Shown: positions 34,036 through 46,548 of the stretch, in pieces
How positions within the stretch are numbered: position 1 is the first letter of the stretch
Layout of the letters: every line of letters begins with the position of its first letter
Notes under the pieces: generated by a model
Database searches by the model: none
What the model was told of the DNA's origin: nothing
What the model saw: only the letters and a program-made list of their open reading frames with translations
Source: Sva-07 sp963698435
GTDB taxonomy: Bacteria > Actinomycetota > Acidimicrobiia > Acidimicrobiales > Ilumatobacteraceae
Direction: 5' to 3'
DNA: 64,000 bases
Assembly: GCA_963698435.1 (NCBI GenBank)
Contig: CAVOQV010000007.1
Span: 186,001 to 250,000 of the forward strand
Translations under genes and position numbers: made by a program

Positions 34036-35761
34036 TCAGCGCGGGCCGCGTATGAGTTGGCCCGGAAGTTCGCCCGTGAACTCGTCGTGGTCGACGATCT
34101 GGACGCCGGCGACGAAGGTGGCGTCGTACCCACGAGCCTTCTGCACCAGGCGACGAGCGCCCGCCGGGAGATCGTGAGCCATGCGGGCAGCACCGAAGGT
34201 GAGGTGCTCGTAGTCGATGACGTTGATGTCGGCGCGCAGACCTGGCGTCGAGCGCGCCGCGGTCGCCGAGGCCGTAGAGCTCAGCGGTCTCCTGGGTCTG
34301 GCGGTGCACGACGTACTCGAGCGGCAGCTTGGGGCCGCGCGAGCGGTCCCGGGTCCAGTGCGTCAGCATGAAGGTCGGCGTCCCGCCGTCGCACACGACC
34401 CCGCAGTGGGCGCCGGCATCGGCGAGGCCCATCCGCGTCCCTGGATGCCTGTGCACCTCGTAGCTGAACGACAGATCGCCGTAGGCGTAGTTGAAGAACG
34501 GGGTGAGCACGATGCCGTTGCCATCGTTCGCCGCCAGCTGATCGATCATCAGGTCTGTCGCACGTACACCGGTGCGCTCGGCGACCGCCGCCAGCGAATG
34601 ATCGGCAGGCGGTTCGTAGTCGATGTCACCGTCCTCGACCGCCCAGAACCGGTCGAGCCGGTCGAGCACGAGCATCTGATACAGGTCACCGCCCTCCGCT
34701 GGCGCCGCGGCGAAGGCGTCCCGCAGCGAGGGATCGGCGAGCGCCGCCGCCCGCTCTGCGAGTGGAAGCGCTGCGATCGCTTCGTAGGCGGGATGGAAAC
34801 CCAGTGGATTGAAACTGCCTTCCAGGCACATCAGGAGCCCGACCACCCGGCCGGCGACCTGCGCAACGATCGGGATCCCTTCGTCGTGCGCCTCGTCGAG
34901 CAGCGCGAGCACGTCCTTCCAGAGGTCGGGTGCGTCGTCGGGCTGGTTCAGGTTCACGCTGATCGTCCGTCCGGTGCGACGGGCGAGTTCCTTCATCCAC
35001 GGCCACTCCTCGATCGGGAGGTGGGCATGATCGGGGGCGAACTGGAAGACTCCGTGGCCGGCTCGGGCAAGGGCGTCGGCGATGCCGAACAGCTCGTCGC
35101 GATCGGCGTTGGTGCCCGGCACGAGCTCACCGGACTTGGATCGATGAATCGGCGTCCGGGAGGTCGAGAACCCGAGCGCCCCGGCCCGAAGACCGCGTTC
35201 GACGATGTCGGCCATCGCAGCGATGTCGTCGTCCGTCGGTGGTTCATTGGCGGCGCCCCGATCCCCCATCACGTAGCCACGAACGGGACCGTGCGCGATC
35301 TGGGCGCCGATGTCGATCACGAACTGGCGCTGGTCGAGCGCATCGAGGTACTCCTCGAACGATTCCCAGTCCCACGTCAGACCCTCCGTCAATGCCGTCC
35401 CGGGGATGTCCTCGACGCCCTCCATCAGCTCGATCAGCCACTCGTGACGGTCAGGGGCGGCCGGAGCGAATCCGACGCCGCAGTTGCCCATCACCACGGT
35501 GGTGACGCCGTGCCAGGACGAGGGCGTCAGGTATGGGTCCCACGATGCCTGGCCGTCGTAGTGGGTGTGGATGTCGACCCATCCTGGCGTGACGAGCTTC
35601 CCGGATGCGTCGACGACGCGCGTTGCGTCACCGACTTCCTGTCCCGAATCGGCATCGACCACCGCAGTGATCATCCCGTCATTCACCACCACATCGGCGA
35701 CGCGGCCGGGTTCGCCGGTTCCGTCGACCACGAATCCGCCGCGGATCACAAGATCATGCAT
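34036..35761 (-). CDS. N-acyl-D-amino-acid deacylase-like amidohydrolase, frameshifted
   Basis: Metal-dependent amidohydrolase of the D-aminoacylase type, about 574 aa after correction. HXH metal site in VDIHTHYDGQ, the Cys metal ligand region TTVVMGNCGVGFAPA, GALGFSTSRTPIH, and LADAGAHCGVVCDGG with the catalytic Asp. At about 34249 an extra base shifts the frame; the C-terminus resumes TPGLRADINVIDYEHL to GELPGQLIRGPR. Substrate may be N-acyl-D-amino acids or another cyclic or acylated amide. It is divergent from pyrR and has a leaderless-type promoter. Confidence 0.85.
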
Positions 35762-35768
35762 GCCGTCG

Positions 35769-35774
35769 ACAGTA
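35769..35774 (-). promoter_or_regulatory. -10 box of the amidohydrolase, probably leaderless
   Basis: On the minus strand TACTGT ends 7 nt before the ATG at 35761. A candidate plus-strand box for pyrR, TACGTT, is at 35783-35788. Confidence 0.5.
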
Positions 35775-35803
35775 GTTGCTGCTACGTTCGGGCTCACCGT
35801 GAA

Positions 35804-35823
35804 GCGAGTCCCGTGAGGCTCGC
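35804..35823 (+). promoter_or_regulatory. PyrR-binding RNA hairpin in the pyr operon leader
   Basis: GCGAG (35804-35808) pairs with CTCGC (35819-35823), presenting AGTCCCGTGAGGCT (35807-35820). This fits the PyrR-binding consensus ARUCCNGNGAGGYU at every position. The hairpin ends 2 nt before the pyrR ribosome binding site GGAGGAG (35826-35832). No terminator follows, so PyrR-UMP would more likely block translation, as described for mycobacterial pyr operons, than cause attenuation as in Bacillus. Confidence 0.85.
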
Positions 35824-35837
35824 ACGGAGGAGAAGAG

Positions 35838-36383
35838 ATGGCTGCTGACAACCCAGCCGCGGGCGCCAAACAGGTGCTCGGGCCTGACGACGTGCGACGA
35901 GCCGTCACCCGAATGGCTCACGAGATCATCGAGCGCAACCGCGGCGTCGACGGTGTCGTACTCGTCGGCATCGCTCACGGAGGCGTCTGGCTCGCCGATC
36001 ACCTCGGCGCCGAGATCGAGCGGATCGTCAGCAGCGGGGAAGAACCCAGTGCGACGGTCCTGGTCGGTTCGGTCGATGCGAGCCTGTACCGCGACGACAT
36101 CGGGTTGCGACCCGTGAGCCCCGCAGCGGTCAGTGACCTCCCAGGAGACATCGACGGCGCGACGGTGGTGTTGGTCGACGACGTGCTCTACACCGGGCGA
36201 ACCGTCCGTGCGGCGCTCGATGCCGTTTCCGACTACGGCAGACCCCACGCGGTGCAGTTGGCGGTGCTCGTCGACCGTGGCCACCGCGAACTCCCGATTC
36301 GGCCCGACTTCATCGGCAAGAACCTGCCGACGAGCGCCGACGAACGGGTCACCGCCAGCGTCGATGGCGTGGTGATCTCGTGA
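35838..36383 (+). CDS. pyrR: Bifunctional pyr operon regulator / uracil phosphoribosyltransferase PyrR
   Basis: 181-aa PRTase-fold RNA-binding regulator. VTRMAHEIIERNRG and VGIAHGGVWLADHL at the N-terminus, the basic/loop region VDASLYRDDIG, the PRPP motif VVLVDDVLYTGRTVRAALDA near residues 112-130, and the C-terminal LVDRGHRELPIRPDFIGKNLPT. UMP binding promotes binding to the leader hairpin at 35804-35823, giving feedback control of this operon. GGAGGAG precedes the ATG by 5 nt. Confidence 0.95.
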   Translation: MAADNPAAGAKQVLGPDDVRRAVTRMAHEIIERNRGVDGVVLVGIAHGGVWLADHLGAEIERIVSSGEEPSATVLVGSVDASLYRDDIGLRPVSPAAVSDLPGDIDGATVVLVDDVLYTGRTVRAALDAVSDYGRPHAVQLAVLVDRGHRELPIRPDFIGKNLPTSADERVTASVDGVVIS

Positions 36384-37354
36384 CGGCTTCCCGGTCGCTG
36401 CTGACGGTCGACGACCTGGGCGCCGACGGCATCGTGCGCATCCTCGATCTCGCCGACCACATGGCCGAGGTGAACCGCCGTCCCAATCCGAAGGTGCCGG
36501 CGCTGCGGGGAAAGACCGTGTGCAGCGTCTTCTTCGAGGACTCGACACGCACTCGCCTGAGCTTCGAGACCGCGGCCAAACGGCTGTCGGCGGACACGAT
36601 GACGTTCGCGGTGTCGCAGTCCAGCCTCAACAAGGGCGAGAGCCTGCGCGACACGATCGAGACGATCGCCGCGATGGGTGTCGATGCCTTCGTCGTTCGT
36701 CATCGATCGAGCGGCGCGCCACGACTGATCGACCAGTGGACGCAGGCGAGTGTGATCAACGCCGGCGATGGTTGGCACGCACATCCGACGCAGGCCCTGC
36801 TCGACACCTACACCGTGCGGAGTGCCCTCGGCAGGACCGGCGGGCTCGACGGTCTTCGGATGGCGATCGTCGGCGACGTCAAACACAGCCGCGTCGCCCG
36901 CAGCACGATCGCTGCGATGCGGACGCTCGGCGTGCACGTCACCGTCGTGGCGCCACGCACGCTGCTGCCACCCGATGTGGGCAGCTCGTTCGCCGATGCC
37001 GTCACCGACCGCCTCGACGACGTGATCGGCGACGTCGACGTGCTCTACCTCCTGCGGATGCAGCAGGAGCGCATGAACGAGGCACTGGTGCCGAGCCTGC
37101 GTGAGTACACCGCTCGTTTCGGCTTGACGGCGCATCGAGCGTCCGCCTTGTCGCCGCAGACGCTGATCATGCATCCGGGTCCGATGAATCGCGGCGTCGA
37201 GATCGCCGTCGATCCCGCCGAGCTGCCCGGTGCCGTGATCACCCAGCAGGTCACCAACGGCATCGCTGTGCGGATGGCCGTGTTGTTCGACCTCCTGGGC
37301 TCCGGCACCGCCGCCGCCGACTCCGACATCACCAGCGAAGGAGGCTCATCGTGA
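36380..37354 (+). CDS. pyrB: Aspartate carbamoyltransferase catalytic subunit
   Basis: Second step of pyrimidine synthesis, 324 aa. Carbamoyl phosphate site FFEDSTRTRLSFETAAKRL near residues 52-70, KGESLRDTIETIAAMG, RHRSSGAPRL, DGWHAHPTQALLD, and the Asp site HPGPMNRGVE. No regulatory pyrI is present, as expected in actinobacteria. GTG overlaps the pyrR stop by 4 bp. Confidence 0.95.
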   Translation: MTASRSLLTVDDLGADGIVRILDLADHMAEVNRRPNPKVPALRGKTVCSVFFEDSTRTRLSFETAAKRLSADTMTFAVSQSSLNKGESLRDTIETIAAMGVDAFVVRHRSSGAPRLIDQWTQASVINAGDGWHAHPTQALLDTYTVRSALGRTGGLDGLRMAIVGDVKHSRVARSTIAAMRTLGVHVTVVAPRTLLPPDVGSSFADAVTDRLDDVIGDVDVLYLLRMQQERMNEALVPSLREYTARFGLTAHRASALSPQTLIMHPGPMNRGVEIAVDPAELPGAVITQQVTNGIAVRMAVLFDLLGSGTAAADSDITSEGGSS

Positions 37355-38634
37355 GCCTGTTGATCATCGGCGCCCGCGTCATCGATCCCAGTGGAGAACG
37401 ACGCGTCGACCTGCGTGTCAACGGCGCGTCGATCGAGGAGGCCGCCGACCAGTTGTCGCCTTCCGAGGGTGACGACGTGATCGACGCGCGTGGACTCGTC
37501 GTGTCACCCGGCTTCGTCGACCTGCACGTGCACCTGCGCGAGCCGGGACGCGAAGAGGCCGAGACGATCGAGACCGGCAGTCGAGCTGCTGCGCTCGGCG
37601 GGTTCACCGCCGTGGTCGCGATGCCGAACACCGACCCGACACAGGACAGCGTCGAAGTGGTCGACTTCGTGCGGCGTCAGGGCGAACGTGCAGGACTGTG
37701 TGAGGTACTGCCATCGGGGTCGATCACCGTCGGCCGCGGCGGCGCGCATCTCACCCCGTTCGCGGAACTCGCTGCCGCTGGCGTCAAGATCTTCACCGAC
37801 GACGGCAACGGCGTCCAGGACCCGCTGCTGATGCGCAGGGCACTCGAATACGCCGACGGGCTCGGGATCACGTTGGCCCAGCACTGTGAGGTCGAACGGC
37901 TCACCGAAGGCGCCGTGATGCACGAAGGGTCGTGCTGCAGTCGGCTCGGCTTGCCGGGCTGGCCGTCGATCGCCGAGGAGCTGATGCTGCACCGCGACAT
38001 CGAACTGGTACGCCTCACCGGGGTCGGCATGCATTTCCTGCACCTGTCGACGGCCAAGAGCGTCGAGCTGGTGCGCGCAGCGAAGGCCGACGGCCTCCCG
38101 ATCACCGCCGAGGCAACGCCCCATCACTTCAGCCTCACCGACGAGCGGCTCGAGACGTATGACGCGCTCTACAAGGTCAATCCGCCGCTGCGCACCGGCG
38201 ATGATCTCGCCGCGATCCGGGCCGGACTCGCCGACGGCACGATCGACGCGATCGCCACCGACCACGCACCGCACGCCCCCGAGACCAAGGAGCAACCGCT
38301 CGACCAAGCGCCGCCGGGCATGCTCGGGCTCGAGACCGCACTCGGGGTGTCGCTGGTGTCGCTCGACATGGAGCTCGCCGAGGTGGTCGCCGCGCTGTCA
38401 TGGAAGCCGGCAGCGATCGCCGGCGTGGACGATCGTCACGGTCGCCCGATCGCACCTGGTGAGCCTGCCAACCTCACGATCTTCGACCCCGACGAGGTGT
38501 GGGAGGTCGTGCCGGCGCGTCTGGCCAGCAAGAGCCGCAACACGCCATATGTCGGCCTGCCGCTGCGAGGGCGCGTCCACCACACGATCTTCAACGGCAC
38601 GCCCGTCGTCCGAGGCGGAGTGGCGGTTCACTGA
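37351..38634 (+). CDS. pyrC: Dihydroorotase
   Basis: 427-aa class I dihydroorotase (amidohydrolase), third step of the pathway. Metal site PGFVDLHVHLREPGREEAETI, AMPNTDPTQD, the zinc-ligand His in LAQHCE and TAEATPHHFSLTDE, and the catalytic Asp in IATDHAPHA. C-terminal RGRVHHTIFNG is conserved. GTG overlaps pyrB by 4 bp. Its last codons contain the -35 of a probable carA promoter. Confidence 0.94.
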   Translation: MSLLIIGARVIDPSGERRVDLRVNGASIEEAADQLSPSEGDDVIDARGLVVSPGFVDLHVHLREPGREEAETIETGSRAAALGGFTAVVAMPNTDPTQDSVEVVDFVRRQGERAGLCEVLPSGSITVGRGGAHLTPFAELAAAGVKIFTDDGNGVQDPLLMRRALEYADGLGITLAQHCEVERLTEGAVMHEGSCCSRLGLPGWPSIAEELMLHRDIELVRLTGVGMHFLHLSTAKSVELVRAAKADGLPITAEATPHHFSLTDERLETYDALYKVNPPLRTGDDLAAIRAGLADGTIDAIATDHAPHAPETKEQPLDQAPPGMLGLETALGVSLVSLDMELAEVVAALSWKPAAIAGVDDRHGRPIAPGEPANLTIFDPDEVWEVVPARLASKSRNTPYVGLPLRGRVHHTIFNGTPVVRGGVAVH

Positions 38635-38655
38635 TGAATGTTCATGCACTAGACT
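38627..38655 (+). promoter_or_regulatory. Candidate internal promoter and operator ahead of carA
   Basis: TTCACT (38627-38632) and TAGACT (38650-38655) are 17 bp apart, a sigma-70-like arrangement. The spacer holds the imperfect palindrome ATGAATGTTCAT (38634-38645). An arginine-type repressor site is possible because carbamoyl phosphate also serves arginine synthesis, but the spacing does not match a standard ARG box. Confidence 0.4.
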
Positions 38656-38755
38656 GGATAAAGATGCAACCACCCGTACCTCTTCGCCGTCGGTGTGACC
38701 CCCGACGTTCGCACGGCTCCTCGTCGCTCACGCACCGTCTCGTCGGAGGTGTGTC

Positions 38756-39861
38756 GTGATCCGCGAGGGCGCCCTCGTGCTCGCTGACGGCAGCGTGTTC
38801 GAAGGCGAACTGATCGGCGCCGACGCTTCGATCGCCACCGGCGAGGTCGTGTTCAACACCGTCCTCAGCGGCTACCAGGAAGTGATCACGGATCCGAGCT
38901 ACGCCGGGCAGATCATCACCTTCACCACGCCGCACATCGGCAACTACGGCGTCAACGCTGCCGACTTCGAGTCGCGAGGCACGTTCTGTCGCGGCATCGT
39001 GGTGCGCGAACTCGCTCGGCGCCACAGCAACCATCGCGCCGAATCGACGCTGGACGCGATGCTGGTCCGACACGACGTCCCCGGCATCGCGGGGATCGAC
39101 ACCCGGCGTCTCACGAGGATCCTGCGCGACACCGGCGCAATGCCGGGCGCCTTCGGGTCGGCGAGCGAGGTCGAGTTACGCGCGGCGGCCGACAGCGAAC
39201 CGGGAACCGACGGCATCGACCTGGTGCGCCAGGTGACCGCGCCGGAGGGGTACACCGTTGCGGCGCTGGATCCGGACAATCGCACTCGGATCGTCGCGAT
39301 CGACTACGGCATGAAGCGCAACATCGCGGTCAACCTGTCGCGCTACGGCACGGTCGAGGTCGTACCTGCGACCACGAGAGCCGCTGACATCCTCGCTCGC
39401 ACTCCCGATGGAGTCTTCCTCAGCAACGGACCCGGCGACCCGGCGATGGCCCCCTACGGAGTCGAGGCAATCCAGGGGTTGCTCGGCAACGTGCCCATCT
39501 TCGGGATCTGCCTGGGTCATCAGCTGCTCGGTCGGGCGATCGGCGCCGGCACCGTCAAGCTGCCCTTCGGCCACCACGGCGGCAACCACCCGGTGCGCAA
39601 CATCGCGACCGGCAAGGTCGAGATCACGAGTCAGAACCACAACTTCGCCGTCGATCCCGACTCGCTGTCGGGCAAGGCGACGATGACCCACGTCAACCTC
39701 AACGACGGCGTCTGTGAAGGGCTGCGCGTCGACGGCGAGCTGGCGTTCAGCGTCCAGCACCACCCCGAGGCGAACCCCGGGCCACACGATTCGCACTACC
39801 TCTTCGAGGAGTTCGCCGACATGATCCGACACGCTGCGCCCGCGGTGGGAGGTGGTCGCTG

Positions 39862-39862
<1 letters not shown>
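38756..39862 (+). CDS. carA: Carbamoyl-phosphate synthase small subunit (glutaminase)
   Basis: 368-aa glutamine amidotransferase subunit supplying ammonia to CarB. N-terminal ALVLADGSVFEGELIGA and FNTVLSGYQEVITDPSYAGQ; class I amidotransferase domain with nucleophile Cys in FGICLGHQLLGRAIGA and the His-Glu pair in VQHHPEANPGPHD. GTG at 38756 is preceded by GGAGG (38745-38749). A 121-bp gap separates it from pyrC, unlike the overlaps elsewhere in the operon, which fits a separate promoter. Confidence 0.95.
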
Positions 39863-43178
<3,316 letters not shown>

Positions 43179-43182
<4 letters not shown>

Positions 43183-44087
43183 TCGACACCCGGGTCAGCG
43201 TCGGGAGCCTCGAATTCGATGCCCCCGTGATGACAGCGTCGGGAACCGCCGGCTACGGCACCGAACTCGCGGGCCACCTCGATCTCGGTTCGCTGGGGGC
43301 GTTCGTCACCAAGTCGCTGGCGGCGTACGAATGGCCGGGCAACCCGGCGCCGCGTCTGCATCCGACGCCCCAAGGGATGATCAACGCCGTCGGACTCCAG
43401 GGTCCCGGGGTGCAGTACTGGTTGGATCACGTCGTCGGCGACCTCGTGGCGAGCGGGGCCACGGTGGTCGTGAGCATCTGGGGACGCAGCGTCGACGACT
43501 ATGCGCAGGCCGCGGAACTTCTCGCAGCGGCTCCCGCCGGCGTGGTCGCCGTCGAGGTCAACCTGTCGTGCCCGAACCTGGAGGGGCGCGGTTCGATCTT
43601 CGCTCATGATGCGGCGCTGTCGGCCGAGGTGATCGCCGCGACCAGCGCGTGTGGCCGCCCCCGGTGGGCGAAGCTGAGCGCCAACACCGATCGGATCATC
43701 GACGTCGCCGATGCGGTCATGGCGGCCGGCGCAGAGGCGGTGACGTGCATCAACACGCTGCTCGGGTTGGCCTACGACCCTCGGACGCTTGCACCGACAC
43801 TCGGGGCCGGTGGGGGAGGACTGTCCGGCAGAGCGATTCATCCCGTCGCCGTCCGAGCCGTCCACGACGTCCACCGAGCGCTTCCCGAGGTCCCGATCGT
43901 GGGCGTCGGTGGCGTCGCGTCGGCGTGGGACGCAGTCGAACTCATGCTGGCCGGCGCATCGGCCGTCCAGGTCGGTACTGCGTCGTTCGCGGATCCGGCG
44001 GCTGCGGCCAGGATTCAGGACGGACTGATTGCGTGGGCGGGTGAACGCGGATTGACCCGCCTCGCGGATCTCGCCGCGATAGCTTGA
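43179..44087 (+). CDS. pyrD: Dihydroorotate dehydrogenase, class 1B-like
   Basis: 302-aa FMN enzyme oxidising dihydroorotate. The N-terminus (FDAPVMTASGTAGYG, GAFVTKSLAAYEWPGNPAPRLHPTPQGMINAVGLQGPGV) and the catalytic Cys in VEVNLSCPNLEGRGS are class 1B features, with LSGRAIHPVAVRAV and VGVGGVASAWDAVELMLAGASAVQVG for FMN. Class 1B enzymes use NAD through the partner PyrK, yet no pyrK lies next to it. GTG overlaps carB by 4 bp. pyrF is also absent from this window. Confidence 0.9.
44080..44085 (+). promoter_or_regulatory. -10 box of mihF, probably leaderless
   Basis: TAGCTT overlaps the pyrD stop region and ends 6 nt before the mihF ATG; there is no Shine-Dalgarno sequence. Confidence 0.5.
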
Positions 44088-44091
44088 TCTC

Positions 44092-44400
44092 ATGGCAACA
44101 CCCCCACAGCTGACCCCCGAGCAGCGTACGGCGGCGCTCGCCAAGGCAGCCGAAGCCCGAGCCGCTCGCGCCGAGATCAAGGCCCGCCTCAAGATGGGGT
44201 CGATGTCGCTCGCCGATGCCCTGTCCTCCACCGATGTCAACGTCGGCAAACTGAAGGTGGTGTCCCTGCTGGAGTCGCTCCCCGGCGTCGGCAAGGTCAA
44301 GGCCCGCCGGATCATGGAAGACATCGAGATCGCGGACAACCGCCGCGTGCAAGGCCTGGGCGCGCAGCAGAAGTCGAAGCTGCTCGAACTCCTCGGCTGA
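44092..44400 (+). CDS. mihF: Integration host factor, actinobacterial type
   Basis: 102-aa nucleoid-associated protein specific to actinobacteria. Pattern: PQLTPEQRTAALAKAAEARAARAEIKARLK, a basic helix, then VVSLLESLPGVGKVKARRIME with a helix-two-turn-helix H2TH-like DNA-binding motif, and IADNRRVQGLGAQQ. It is a strong taxonomic marker. It sits directly before gmk and rpoZ, the usual actinobacterial order. Confidence 0.94.
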   Translation: MATPPQLTPEQRTAALAKAAEARAARAEIKARLKMGSMSLADALSSTDVNVGKLKVVSLLESLPGVGKVKARRIMEDIEIADNRRVQGLGAQQKSKLLELLG

Positions 44401-44413
44401 CCGGTCCGGACCG

Positions 44414-44950
44414 TTGATCATCGTCGTCTCGGGCCCTGGCGGGGTCGGCAAGGGAACGATCGTCGATGCGCTCGTCCGGCGCGACGAACGACTGTGGCTC
44501 AGCCGCTCGTGGACCACTCGTGAACGGCGTCCGTCGGAAGCGGGCGACGCATATGTGTTCACCGACACGGCCACCTTCGAACAGCACATCGCCGACGGCG
44601 GCTTCATCGAGTGGACCGAGTTCCTCGGCAACTACTACGGGAGCCCGGTGCCCGAGCCGGGCAGCGATCAGGACATCGTGCTCGAAATCGAGGTCGATGG
44701 CGCCCAACAGGTCAAGAAGCTGTTCCCCGATGCACTGTTGTTGTTCGTGGTTCCCCCGTCTCGCGACGAGCAGGAGCGTCGCCTGCGCGGACGTGGTGAC
44801 CCCGGCGACAAGGTCCTGGCCCGTCTGAAGAAGGCCGAGGTCGAAGAGCCGATCGGCCGTGCGCTCGCGGACCACATCGTGGTCAACGACGACCTCGACG
44901 ACACGATCGAGGAGATGTTGCAGATCATCGAAGCCGCACGCGCCCGATAG
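44414..44950 (+). CDS. gmk: Guanylate kinase
   Basis: GMP to GDP kinase, 178 aa. P-loop SGPGGVGKGTIVDAL, GMP-binding SRSWTTRERRPSEAGDAYVF with the conserved Ser/Arg/Tyr, FIEWTEFLGNYYGSP, and LEIEVDGAQQVKK. The start is TTG at 44414 because no ATG or GTG precedes IIVVSGPGG. The TTG, following mihF by 13 bp with weak Shine-Dalgarno, may limit expression. Confidence 0.93.
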   Translation: MIIVVSGPGGVGKGTIVDALVRRDERLWLSRSWTTRERRPSEAGDAYVFTDTATFEQHIADGGFIEWTEFLGNYYGSPVPEPGSDQDIVLEIEVDGAQQVKKLFPDALLLFVVPPSRDEQERRLRGRGDPGDKVLARLKKAEVEEPIGRALADHIVVNDDLDDTIEEMLQIIEAARAR

Positions 44951-44953
44951 GCT
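44948..44953 (+). promoter_or_regulatory. -10 box of rpoZ, probably leaderless
   Basis: TAGGCT uses the gmk stop codon as its first bases and ends 9 nt before the rpoZ ATG. Confidence 0.5.
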
Positions 44954-44962
44954 GGGATCCCT

Positions 44963-45286
44963 ATGGCGCTCGACCACGACACGATGATCAATCCACCCAT
45001 CGAGCAGCTGCTCGACAAGGTCGACTCGAAGTTCACCCTGGTCACGCTCGCGGCACGTCGGGCACGGAACATCAATTCGTACTTCAACCAGCTCGGCGAC
45101 GGCCTCGGTCACATGATTCCGCCGCAGGTGTCGTCGGTGGCTCGCAAGCCCCTGTCGATCGGTTTCGAGGAGATCGCCCAGGAGAAGATCGTCTGGACCG
45201 AAGCTCCGGAGATCCCTGACGAGCCCGAATTCGATGCCGAGGCCGAGGCACAGGCGATCGCTGATGCCGAGGCTGCCGACGACTGA
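44963..45286 (+). CDS. rpoZ: DNA-directed RNA polymerase subunit omega
   Basis: 107-aa omega subunit that chaperones beta-prime. INPPIEQLLDKVDSKFTLVTLAARRARNIN is the family core; PLSIGFEEIAQEKI follows, then an acidic tail. A second ATG at 44984 (MINPPIEQ) is possible. The gmk-rpoZ-coaBC order is typical. Confidence 0.93.
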   Translation: MALDHDTMINPPIEQLLDKVDSKFTLVTLAARRARNINSYFNQLGDGLGHMIPPQVSSVARKPLSIGFEEIAQEKIVWTEAPEIPDEPEFDAEAEAQAIADAEAADD

Positions 45287-45338
45287 ACGTTGGTCGGGTC
45301 GCGAGCGACCCACCGAACGAGCGGTGAAGGGGACGTCG

Positions 45339-46548
45339 ATGCTCGCAGGCAAGCACATCGTGCTGGGAGTGACCGGCGGCATTGCGGCCTACAAGGCCGT
45401 CGACGTCTGTCGACGTCTCGTCGACGCCGGCGCCCATGTCGTGCCCGTCATGACGGAGGGCGCCGAACACTTCATCGGTCGCACCACGTTGAGCGCACTG
45501 GCATCGGAGCCCGTGCAGACCGAGCTGTGGGACAACGCAACGACGCCGATCCCGCATACCAAGATCGGGCAGGGCGCGGACCTGATTCTCGTCGCACCGG
45601 CGACGGCCCGCTTGCTCGCCGCGTATCGCATGGGCCTGTCGACCGACCTGCTCACCAACACGCTCATCGCCACGAGGGCGCCGGTGATGGTGTGTCCCGC
45701 GATGCACACCGAGATGTGGGAGCACCCGAGCGTGGTCGAGAACCTCGCTGTCCTGCGCGAGCGCGGCGTGCACGTCGTCGAGCCCGAGTCGGGTCGCCTC
45801 GCCGGTGGTGACGTCGGCGCCGGTCGACTGGCTGATCCGGCGACGATCGTGGCGGCGGCCGAGCAGCTTCTCGGACCAGGCGACCTCGACGGTGTCTCCG
45901 TGGTCGTGTCGGCGGGCGGGACCCGCGAGCCGATCGATGCCGTTCGGGTCATCGCGAACCGCAGCTCAGGAAAGCAGGGCTATGCGGTCGCCGCCGAGGC
46001 CGCGTGCGCGTGGGGCCCGCGTCACATTGGTGTCCACCGTCGGGTTGCCCACACCGTTCGGCTGTGAGCTCGTCGAGGTCGAGACCGCGGAACAGATGCG
46101 GGCGGCGATGACGGTCGCCTCGCAGGACCACGACGTGCTCGTGATGAGCGCGGCGGTCGCCGACTTCCGGCCGACGGCAGCTGTTGCCGGCAAGCTGAAG
46201 AAGCGCGACGGCGCCCCGCAGATCGTGCTGGAGCCGACGCCCGACATCCTGGCCGAACTCGGCGCCGGAAAGCGTTCCGGCCAGGTGCTCGTCGGCTTCG
46301 CCGCCGAGACCGACGACCTGATCTCCAATGCGACCGCCAAACTCGTCGCCAAGCGCCTCGATCTGATCGTGGCGAACGACGTCGGCGCCCCGCAGGTTGG
46401 CTTCGCTCACGACACGAATGCGGTTACGCTGTTACGGCCCGACGCGGAGCCTGTCGAGATCGACCTCGCATCGAAGCGAGATGTCGCTCGGGCCGTCATC
46501 GACACCATCGTCTCCATCCGCTCGACCCATCGACAGGACTTTGCATGA
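45339..46548 (+). CDS. coaBC: Bifunctional phosphopantothenoylcysteine decarboxylase/phosphopantothenate--cysteine ligase, frameshifted
   Basis: Two steps of coenzyme A synthesis, about 402 aa after correction. CoaC half: GVTGGIAAYKAVDVCRRL, APATARLLAAYRMGLSTDLLTN and MVCPAMHTEMWEHP with the catalytic Cys and His. CoaB half: VVVSAGGTREPIDAVRVIANRSSGKQG, then one extra base near 46005, then ARGARVTLVSTVGLPTPFG and MSAAVADFRP with KLKKRDG. The ATG at 45339 follows AAGGGG. The gene is normally essential, so the frameshift is probably an error. It overlaps metK by 4 bp. Confidence 0.9.

Noticed and set aside
44052..44057. TTGACC as -35 for mihF
   Set aside because: 22 bp from the TAGCTT box, too far for a standard promoter.
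45234..45338. Earlier coaBC start within the rpoZ gene
   Set aside because: It would run through rpoZ sequence, while the ATG at 45339 has AAGGGG upstream and matches family starts.
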